Positions 53,928-60,584 of a stretch of 60,584 nt of DNA are shown here, piece after piece. Numbering within the stretch: position 1 is the stretch's first letter; each line of letters begins with the position of its first letter. Made by a program: the position numbers and the translations under genes. The stretch covers positions 1 through 60,584 of the forward strand of contig JAAVZU010000010.1 in NCBI GenBank assembly GCA_022791815.1. Direction: 5' to 3'. Origin of the DNA: Lachnospiraceae bacterium. GTDB lineage: Bacteria; Bacillota; Clostridia; Lachnospirales; Lachnospiraceae. The notes beneath the pieces are model-generated. The model had not been told where the DNA came from. It made no database searches and saw only the letters and a program-made list of their open reading frames with translations.

Positions 53928-54606
53928 TATCCACCAATTCCTTCCATATTTTTTTTAAATTCTCCTCACTAAGTAATCCTTTTCCCCTTCTATTTTTTTC
54001 TTCCCAAAGTAAATATTCCTCTCCTTCCTCCTTTAATAAAAAAAGTCTTGCAAATTCTTCTTCTTTTTCTAAATCAAGAAACGTAACCATTTTCTCTCCT
54101 TTATAATCCTCTGGTAAATTCCAGTTTTCTTTTTCAACCATAAGAAATGTTGTTTGCGGGATCTCTTTCTCTCCATTCATGGTACAATATCTTGGGAAAA
54201 ATCCAATCTCAAAAAGGTATGAAAGAATTTCTTCTCTCTTTTTTATAGAAAATATAAAGCAGTCTTTCTGAATTGAGGAAGTTTCACAAATTACACATTC
54301 CTCCCCCAGATATAGAAAAAGATTACTCATTTCGTCTTTATTCTCTAAAAAACACCCTTTTTTTGCCTTAGCAGAAAGTTCTAACAGCCTTCGATATTCA
54401 TTATGTACTATGAATCTACTCCCATCTAACAAAAGAATCTCTTTTTTTACCATTTTGTAAAGATTTTCTATTATCTGACGTTTCTCTTGTTTTTCTGTAT
54501 TAAAATATATTCCATATTTTAATTCTTTTTCATATTGAGATAATAGCAACTGCCACTGGCTCTGGGAAATTATCCATCTTTTGTCAATTACACTTTCTTT
54601 TCGCAT
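53893..54606 (-). CDS. Uncharacterised protein of the secretion-like operon (237 residues)
   Basis: I do not recognise this family. The protein is soluble, charged and mixed alpha/beta, with several cysteines (for example ECVICETSSIQKDC) and a central IVHNEYRRLLELSAKAKKG. It overlaps the LytTR gene by 19 nt and the YukD-like gene by 35 nt, so it is part of the same translation-coupled block. It may be an adaptor or locus-specific component. There is no signal peptide or transmembrane helix. Confidence 0.7.
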   Translation of the reverse strand: MRKESVIDKRWIISQSQWQLLLSQYEKELKYGIYFNTEKQEKRQIIENLYKMVKKEILLLDGSRFIVHNEYRRLLELSAKAKKGCFLENKDEMSNLFLYLGEECVICETSSIQKDCFIFSIKKREEILSYLFEIGFFPRYCTMNGEKEIPQTTFLMVEKENWNLPEDYKGEKMVTFLDLEKEEEFARLFLLKEEGEEYLLWEEKNRRGKGLLSEENLKKIWKELVDNAVCGSGNACI

Positions 54607-55313
54607 TTCACCAGCTCCTTCATAGATTTTCGATAAGTGCGTGAAAGTGGAAGGATAATGTTATGCTCCAGCTCTACTTCTCCTTTTTTTACATACACTC
54701 CCTTTATCTTTTTGCTATTTACCAAGTAACTGCGATGGCAGCGGACAAAATAAGAGGGAAGCCGCCCTGCCAGATTTATTATTGTATCATAAAATCCATA
54801 TTCCTGATTCTCTACTATTGCATAAATTTTCTTGTTTCTTGCTTCAAAATATGCAATTTTTTGAAAGGGAATACGCTTTTCCTGACTTCTTTCTTCCATA
54901 ATAAATACATCTGCCATTTCTTCTTTTTCATTCTGCAAATGAGTATACAATTCTCCCAGTACATTGCTTGTCTCCTCTGTTTTCAAAGGTCTAAGCAAAA
55001 GTGCCTGTGGCTGGATATCTGGTTTTAAATATTTCATAGGAGAAGTGTGTTCATCTGCAATAATAACTAAACTGGCATCTTTACAATTTTTTCTTACTTC
55101 TTTTGCTGCACTTAAACCAGACTCCATAATGGCATCCACATAAGCCACCTCTACAAAGGGTTCTTCCTCCACAAATTCTTGAAATCTTTTGGCATTCTGA
55201 TATTCCCAGATATCCCATTTTTCTTCACTGGATAGTGCGATCTTTTCCTTAGATACCTTTCTTAGCTGAATATTTTCTGCTTCTTTCTCATTACATATTG
55301 CAAGAATATTCAT
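54588..55313 (-). CDS. LytTR-type response regulator with atypical receiver
   Basis: The C-terminal half (about residues 140-235) is a LytTR DNA-binding domain: RIPFQKIAYFEARNKKIYAI, SYFVRCHRSYLVNSKKIKGV and the final NIILPLSRTYRKSMKEL. The N-terminal half has the shape of a receiver domain with an aspartate in VAYVDAIMESGLSAAKEVRK, but the usual acidic pair after strand one is replaced by CNEKE, so phosphorylation is doubtful. No histidine kinase is in the window. The ATG sits within the last codons of the EssC-like gene behind AAGGAGG. A regulator inside the operon suggests self-control of the secretion locus. Confidence 0.85.
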   Translation of the reverse strand: MNILAICNEKEAENIQLRKVSKEKIALSSEEKWDIWEYQNAKRFQEFVEEEPFVEVAYVDAIMESGLSAAKEVRKNCKDASLVIIADEHTSPMKYLKPDIQPQALLLRPLKTEETSNVLGELYTHLQNEKEEMADVFIMEERSQEKRIPFQKIAYFEARNKKIYAIVENQEYGFYDTIINLAGRLPSYFVRCHRSYLVNSKKIKGVYVKKGEVELEHNIILPLSRTYRKSMKELVKCEKKV

Positions 55314-58300
55314 CTATTTCCTCCTTGTTTACTATAGTTTTATTTGCCTCTATACATAAAATGCTTTTTCCCTTTTGTGGTTCTTCTCTGTCTGCCACAA
55401 TACCTGTACCAGAAGGCTGGCTGGCACATTCCTCCTGATAAGATAAATTTTCAAAATGAAAAAGTTTTTGTTCATTTAATTGACCGCCAAGATGTATTCC
55501 TCTTTCTTTTTCTACAATTGTAGTAAAAATATCAAACTGTGCTAATGTGAGATAATCTGCGGGCTTCATTGCAAAAATCCAATGTAAGCCTCTTTTACAA
55601 CCTTCTAATATAAGGGCAGAAAGGTCCTTTATTACTTCCTCACTCAACATTGCTACCCGTTCCAAGAAATCCTTCATATCTTCCACCAACAGAAATCTCT
55701 CTTTTTTTCTTTCTTCTTCCATCTGCTTAAAACAAGTTAGCCATTCTCTTTCTTCCTCCAAAACACACTCTCCTATTTGATAATAATTACCAAGCATAGA
55801 ATGTCTCTTTCCAAAGAAAATACATTCCACCCCTTTTCTTTTCCCTAAAATAGACAGTAAAATAAGTAAATTTTTCTTTCCTGTTTTTCGTTTACCAGAA
55901 ATAATATATCCATCCAATTCTTCCATTGACACAAAATAGGGGATTGCTTTCACTTTATCATAGCCAATTATCATTTCATCTTGTCTTTCCATAAGTTCCA
56001 GAAAAACAGCATCTTTTTCTAACTTGGAAAGACAAAGTTTCTCTGGAAGATTTGGTATTCTTTTTGGAAGATACACTGTCCAGTCTCTCCACAAATCTTT
56101 TACAACTGTTTTCAGTTTTTGGTTTTGCTTATAATCCTCCATTTCCTTTAAAGGTAATGCCACTTGTAATTCCAGTGCTTCTCCATTCACAAAAGCCAAT
56201 CCTCTTCCCTTGTTGGATTCTGGCAGAAAATGGATTTTTGCTTTCCTAAATACATCCTCATACTGAAATTTGTCAGAAAGAGATAATGCTATATATTCTC
56301 TAATTCCCTCCCTAAAATATCCTGGTATACCATGAAGCCCAAAACTACCTGCTGTAAAAACAAAATAGATACCAAGACGGTTGCTATCCCGCATAAAATG
56401 ATAAAGCCTATCTAAATAGGTATCTTTTGTCTGCTCCCTAAAATTCTCCATATCATCCAATATTACCAATATAGCAGGAAGTTCTTCTCCTTTTTGACGA
56501 TAAGCCTGATAATTTCCTTCTTTTAACAGCTCTTTCCGTTCTGACACAATTTCATCCAGCATATCAAAAAAACGTTGCAGTTTATCCGGTTCTTCTGCTG
56601 TTACCACACCACCTGCTTGTTTTGCAGAATTAAAAGTGAAAAGATGTTTGCTATTAAAATCCAAAAGATAAAAATGTAATTCTCTAGGACTATATTTTTT
56701 CATAAGTCCTAAAAGCATTGTTTCTACTAATGTAGTCTTTCCAGATTCCATGCTTCCTAGGACTGCATAATTCCCCTTTTCTAAAAAGTCTATACTATAG
56801 GAAAATTGTCTTTGTTCATTTGGATCATCACAAAGACCTATTACAGTACAAATAGAAATTATTTTGTCCTCATTTGTCTTGCCTTTTACAATATCTTCCA
56901 AAAAAATAAACTTAGAAAGAGGAGGAAGCCACAAATCTTTTGCCCTGCCAAATTCTGTTTGTAATTCTTCTCTGCATAAGTATTCCTTGATAACCTCAAG
57001 TTCTGTTTGTCTATTTTCCTGCTTTTTTGGTCTGACCTGCCCTAGTAAATCTTTAGAACCATTTTTTGTAAGTAAAATTGCCGCATCCCTTTCTTTCTGC
57101 GGCTGATACGAAACTCCTGTGTATGCAGACTGAAATTTACTAAGATGTTCTTCTCCCCCTACCTGCAAATATCCTTGTCCATATCCTGTCAAATTAGAGG
57201 CATCTGGCTTTCTTAAAACTTCTATGCTGTCCTCTTTTGTCTGTACACGAAGGCAAAGACGAAAGCGGCTATTACTCCATATATTTTCATCTACTGTTCC
57301 ACATGGCTTCTGGGTAGATAAAACTAAATGCATTCCCAGACTTCTTCCTACTTGTGCCACATGTATTAGTTCTTGTAAAAATTCTGGCACCTGGCTTTTT
57401 AATTCTGCAAATTCATCTACCACCAAAAATAAATGGGGCATCGCTTCTGCTGCCTGTCCATGCCGATACATGTATGTATATTCACTAATATGGTTAATTT
57501 GATAATTGGCAAATACCTTTTGTCTTCTCTTATTTTCACTTTTTATGGCAAGCATAGCTCTTTCTATCTGGTTACCAGATAAATTGGTAATACACCCTGC
57601 CACATGAGGTAATCCTTTTAGAAGGTTCGCCATGCCTCCCCCTTTAAAATCTATAAGGACAAAGGCCACTTCACTAGGACTATAATTAACTGCCAGTGAT
57701 AATAGATAAGTCAGAAGAACTTCACTTTTTCCTGATCCTGTTGTGCCTGCCAAGAGTCCATGAGGTCCCTCCTTTTTTTCGTGAACGTCCAAACAACACA
57801 AACTTCCATCTGTCAATTTCCCAATACTGACTGCCATACTGTGAATAGTTGTATTTCTTCTCCAACGTTCGGTAATCTTTAAATCATCCACACACAATAC
57901 CTGATACATTTCCAAGAACCCCAGTTGTTCTGGTAATTCTCCTTCCTGCCTGCTGCCAGTTACTTTTATAGAGGCAAGTCTTTTAGAAAAGTTTGTAAGT
58001 GCTTTTCTAGAAATTTTATCAAATTCTATTCTTTGTCTTCCTGCCTGTCCTTCACAAGTATGATATACCCCTTGAAACTTTGCTGTATTTTCTATGATAT
58101 TTCCACATACATTGGGCAAATCCTGAAAGTTTTCCACAAGAAGAAAGGTAGTTAATCCACCTTGCGACCATTCTAAATATTGTTTTTGATTTATTTTTTC
58201 TAATAAATCTATGGATTCTAAAAACAAAATTAGTCTAGGAATGTCTCTTTTTTTCTTAAGTATCTGGTTCCATGCATAGAATAACTCTGCCGCCTCTTCT

Positions 58301-59670
58301 TTATTCCCTGCTAGATACCTCTGTTTCCCGTCTCCACTCCAAATATGTGGAAACCATTTTGCAAATTTCCAATATTCTTGGCTTTTTCTGTCATCCTCCT
58401 TGTATACAATTCCAATTTTTACATCTGTATAACAGTAAGAGGCTAAAATCTGTGCCAATATTACATAGGCAACTAAATATGCCCCTTCTTTCCCTTTTCC
58501 TCCTACAATTCCCCATAAAAAATGTTCTTCTAAGGCTATTCCAACTGGAACCTTAGAAAGATTTGTAAAAACCTCTTTTTCTTTCTTTAACCTTCTTAGC
58601 CAGCCATCTTCTCCCTGCCCCTTAATCTCCACATCAAAAGGTCTCTCTCCAAGACCCAGACGTAAAAACCAATAATCCTTTTGATTTACATACCTGTTCC
58701 ATAATACCGTACTTTCTCTTCCATAATTACAACATTCTGCCGCAGAAGGATATCCCTCTAACAAAGTTTTAACATGCTCTTGATATCTCTTTTTTATTAT
58801 ATGAAATTCTCTTTGATAATCTTTTTCCTGCTCTTGCTGTTTCTCTTTCTGCGTTTCCCCTCTTATTTGCTTATAAAAATATTCCAAAACATGGTAACTC
58901 TTTCTTTCCTGTTCTTCTACCAAAGGATCTTGTGGCAGGGAAAGATAAATAGGCTCCTTATTACATATTGGTATCTGTCTTGGTGAAAGGTGAAAAAATT
59001 CTTCTTTGTCCCTATAACACTTCTCACCTTTTGTACTAATTTGCCCTTTCCACGGTACCAACAACTCACTTATTTTCATTTCTTTTATACCATAAACACA
59101 TAGAATATCTTCCAAAATCAATATATGTAATCCAAATGAGGTAATTTCTTCTCCATTTCTAAGCTGCTTTCTTCCATAAATACGTTTTCCACAAGAAAAA
59201 ATTCCGTTTGTACTAAAATCTTCTATCCATATACCGTCTTTCGTTTTCTCCACTACACCATGCAGTCCAGATATCAAATGAAAAAAATCGTAACAAATCA
59301 TGTTATCTGGATTTTTTCCAAAGGTTATCTTATGGTTATTTTGCAAAATAAACTTTTGAAATATAGGAAACTGTCTAGGGTATTGTACTATAATGATAGA
59401 TAAAGTTTCTCCATTCTTAGTCGTAAACTCCCAGATATCCCCATTTTGTAAAGAAAAATCCAAAGAAGAATATCCCTTCTTTTCTAATACATATTCCTCT
59501 GACAATAGAAAGTACCATGCTCCTTTTATCAGTTCCAACATCAGTATTTTATTCTCTTTCGTGCCATAAAGACTGCCTTCCAACGAAATAGAAAAGATTC
59601 CATTTCTAAAATTCGGCAATACATATTCCATACAGGCACACTTTGCATGTATTATCAAAATGGTCTGCAC
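55291..59670 (-). CDS. essC: EssC-like FHA/FtsK ATPase of a type VII secretion-like system
   Basis: This 1459-residue protein starts at GTG 59670 behind GGAGGG. The N-terminal 95 residues form a beta-rich domain, followed by an FHA domain (KITFGKNPDNMICYDFFHLI to NGEEITSFGLHILIL). Three FtsK-type ATPase domains follow: D1 with GTTGSGKS (near 640) and Walker B HLFLVVDEFAELK, D2 with GSMESGKTT (near 978), and D3 with GKRKTGKKN (near 1260), which lacks the usual Ser/Thr. EssC is the motor of Firmicutes type VII secretion. The segment that normally holds two transmembrane helices is here a charged coil (about 250-310: QKEKQQEQEKDYQREFHIIK), so no membrane anchor is visible. Confidence 0.88.
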   Translation of the reverse strand: MQTILIIHAKCACMEYVLPNFRNGIFSISLEGSLYGTKENKILMLELIKGAWYFLLSEEYVLEKKGYSSLDFSLQNGDIWEFTTKNGETLSIIIVQYPRQFPIFQKFILQNNHKITFGKNPDNMICYDFFHLISGLHGVVEKTKDGIWIEDFSTNGIFSCGKRIYGRKQLRNGEEITSFGLHILILEDILCVYGIKEMKISELLVPWKGQISTKGEKCYRDKEEFFHLSPRQIPICNKEPIYLSLPQDPLVEEQERKSYHVLEYFYKQIRGETQKEKQQEQEKDYQREFHIIKKRYQEHVKTLLEGYPSAAECCNYGRESTVLWNRYVNQKDYWFLRLGLGERPFDVEIKGQGEDGWLRRLKKEKEVFTNLSKVPVGIALEEHFLWGIVGGKGKEGAYLVAYVILAQILASYCYTDVKIGIVYKEDDRKSQEYWKFAKWFPHIWSGDGKQRYLAGNKEEAAELFYAWNQILKKKRDIPRLILFLESIDLLEKINQKQYLEWSQGGLTTFLLVENFQDLPNVCGNIIENTAKFQGVYHTCEGQAGRQRIEFDKISRKALTNFSKRLASIKVTGSRQEGELPEQLGFLEMYQVLCVDDLKITERWRRNTTIHSMAVSIGKLTDGSLCCLDVHEKKEGPHGLLAGTTGSGKSEVLLTYLLSLAVNYSPSEVAFVLIDFKGGGMANLLKGLPHVAGCITNLSGNQIERAMLAIKSENKRRQKVFANYQINHISEYTYMYRHGQAAEAMPHLFLVVDEFAELKSQVPEFLQELIHVAQVGRSLGMHLVLSTQKPCGTVDENIWSNSRFRLCLRVQTKEDSIEVLRKPDASNLTGYGQGYLQVGGEEHLSKFQSAYTGVSYQPQKERDAAILLTKNGSKDLLGQVRPKKQENRQTELEVIKEYLCREELQTEFGRAKDLWLPPLSKFIFLEDIVKGKTNEDKIISICTVIGLCDDPNEQRQFSYSIDFLEKGNYAVLGSMESGKTTLVETMLLGLMKKYSPRELHFYLLDFNSKHLFTFNSAKQAGGVVTAEEPDKLQRFFDMLDEIVSERKELLKEGNYQAYRQKGEELPAILVILDDMENFREQTKDTYLDRLYHFMRDSNRLGIYFVFTAGSFGLHGIPGYFREGIREYIALSLSDKFQYEDVFRKAKIHFLPESNKGRGLAFVNGEALELQVALPLKEMEDYKQNQKLKTVVKDLWRDWTVYLPKRIPNLPEKLCLSKLEKDAVFLELMERQDEMIIGYDKVKAIPYFVSMEELDGYIISGKRKTGKKNLLILLSILGKRKGVECIFFGKRHSMLGNYYQIGECVLEEEREWLTCFKQMEEERKKERFLLVEDMKDFLERVAMLSEEVIKDLSALILEGCKRGLHWIFAMKPADYLTLAQFDIFTTIVEKERGIHLGGQLNEQKLFHFENLSYQEECASQPSGTGIVADREEPQKGKSILCIEANKTIVNKEEIDEYSCNM

Positions 59671-59682
59671 AAATTCCCTCCT

Positions 59683-60584
59683 TTATCTGGTGTATTCCCT
59701 TCCATCTACATCAATTAGATATGCATCTGGATTCTTTTTCTTCATATGTTGATATAAACGTTTTATCTCATCCTTTGAAACATTTGTATGATCGAGGGAA
59801 ACATATTGTAAATGATTCAGCTCCAATAATGGGAGTATACTGTTTAGATTCTTACAATTTTTACATTCTAATTGTGTAAGATTTTTACATTTACGAAGAG
59901 GTGTAAGATCAGATATTTTTGTATTTTCTATATGCAAATCTTGTAGTTTCTCTAAGTTTGTAATTTCCCTTAAGTTTTCTACACCTGTAGAACCAATCCA
60001 CAAAGATGTAAGCTGTTCCTTTCCAGCTAACCAAGAAAGATTTTTTATAGGATTTCCTGTAATATTGCAAATTGTTAATTCCCGCAAATCACAAAGGGGT
60101 GAAAAATCTGCTATTTTATTTTCACTGATATCCAATATTATAAGATTTTCTGCTCTTTTAAGCTCCTGTATATCTGTTAGTTTATTCCTTGATAGATATA
60201 ATTCGCCAATTTCCTCTGCCTTACATTTCTCTTTAACAAAAATCTCTTGCAAGTTTTTTATATCACCATTGTTTTTCTTTATAACCTTTCTGTTTTGCAA
60301 GGGTATAAAAGTTGATGCAGGTGTTTTGTTATTTTTTACAGATTCGCTTTTTGTTTCTTTCTCTTTTAACTCTTTTTTTGCTTTAGCATAAACACTTTCC
60401 ACTTTTTCCGTTTTTTCTTCTTCCTCATAAGAAATAAAATGCAGCCTGCCAAAGCCCTCTACACTGGCAAATAAAAAAGCTCCTCCAAATAGAATAAATA
60501 ACAAGGCAGTGATAGCATGTACGCAGATTTTATTCCAGTAACCATTTTGTTTCTTTTTACAAAGTTCAAAATTATATTCTGTAT
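59683..60584 (-). CDS. Membrane-anchored leucine-rich repeat protein, partial
   Basis: The frame stays open to the right window edge, so the true start lies outside. A TTG at 60504 is in frame but would cut the membrane segment, which reads CVHAITALLFILFGGAFLF across it. A Lys/Glu-rich linker follows, then about seven leucine-rich repeats of 21-22 residues (for example LYLSRNKLTDIQELKRAENL and LHIENTKISDLTPLRKCKNL), ending shortly before the stop. Such repeats mediate protein binding. The gene is 12 nt upstream of the EssC-like gene and is likely the membrane partner or surface part of that system. Confidence 0.78.
   Translation of the reverse strand, partial: TEYNFELCKKKQNGYWNKICVHAITALLFILFGGAFLFASVEGFGRLHFISYEEEEKTEKVESVYAKAKKELKEKETKSESVKNNKTPASTFIPLQNRKVIKKNNGDIKNLQEIFVKEKCKAEEIGELYLSRNKLTDIQELKRAENLIILDISENKIADFSPLCDLRELTICNITGNPIKNLSWLAGKEQLTSLWIGSTGVENLREITNLEKLQDLHIENTKISDLTPLRKCKNLTQLECKNCKNLNSILPLLELNHLQYVSLDHTNVSKDEIKRLYQHMKKKNPDAYLIDVDGREYTR

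Overview
The window looks like chromosomal DNA from a low-GC Gram-positive gut anaerobe of the Lachnospiraceae type. The reasons are the AT-rich sequence, the conserved gdpP-rplI-dnaB cluster, secreted starch-degrading enzymes with CBM26-like modules, PadR and LytTR regulators, and a type II-A CRISPR-Cas9 locus. The assignment is an inference from gene content; no rRNA or tRNA gene is visible. Almost all genes lie on the minus strand.

Positions 1-25.9 kb form a defence island. It starts with a CRISPR array of 24 repeats that runs off the left edge. Next come csn2, cas2, cas1 and cas9, transcribed toward the array, and a tracrRNA on the opposite strand about 0.84 kb upstream of cas9. After a decayed membrane-protein gene and a small coiled-coil gene comes a second, unrelated system of seven genes that I read as single-strand DNA phosphorothioation (SspD, SspB, SspC, SspA) joined to an SspF-SspG-SspH restriction module. 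A 212-bp palindromic MITE with an exact 8-bp target duplication sits between sspD and sspB and gives sspB a false upstream start codon.

Positions 26-31 kb hold small regulators, pyrimidine salvage genes (cdd, pdp), a PadR/HXXEE two-gene operon with a clear double operator, and remnants of broken genes including an IS3-type OrfA.

Positions 31-50.7 kb are mainly housekeeping and carbohydrate genes: dnaB, rplI, gdpP, a type I pullulanase coupled to a secreted transglutaminase-like protein, a four-gene GldA/F/G-like ABC export operon, an asparaginase, and two tandem paralogous secreted alpha-amylases.

Positions 51-60.6 kb form a type VII secretion-like operon. It contains an LRR membrane protein cut by the right edge, an EssC-like FHA/FtsK ATPase with no visible transmembrane helices, a LytTR regulator, a YukD/EsaB-like ubiquitin-fold protein, four small helical proteins (two shaped like very short WXG100 hairpins) and a surface protein with a bacterial Ig-like domain.

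Two families of short dispersed inverted repeats recur in the intergenic regions. At least one copy has the form of a rho-independent terminator. The most informative new observations are two pairs of related CRISPR spacers (one pair yields an internal PAM prediction of TGG), the MITE inside the phosphorothioation operon, and the TM-less EssC-type locus with mini-WXG proteins.
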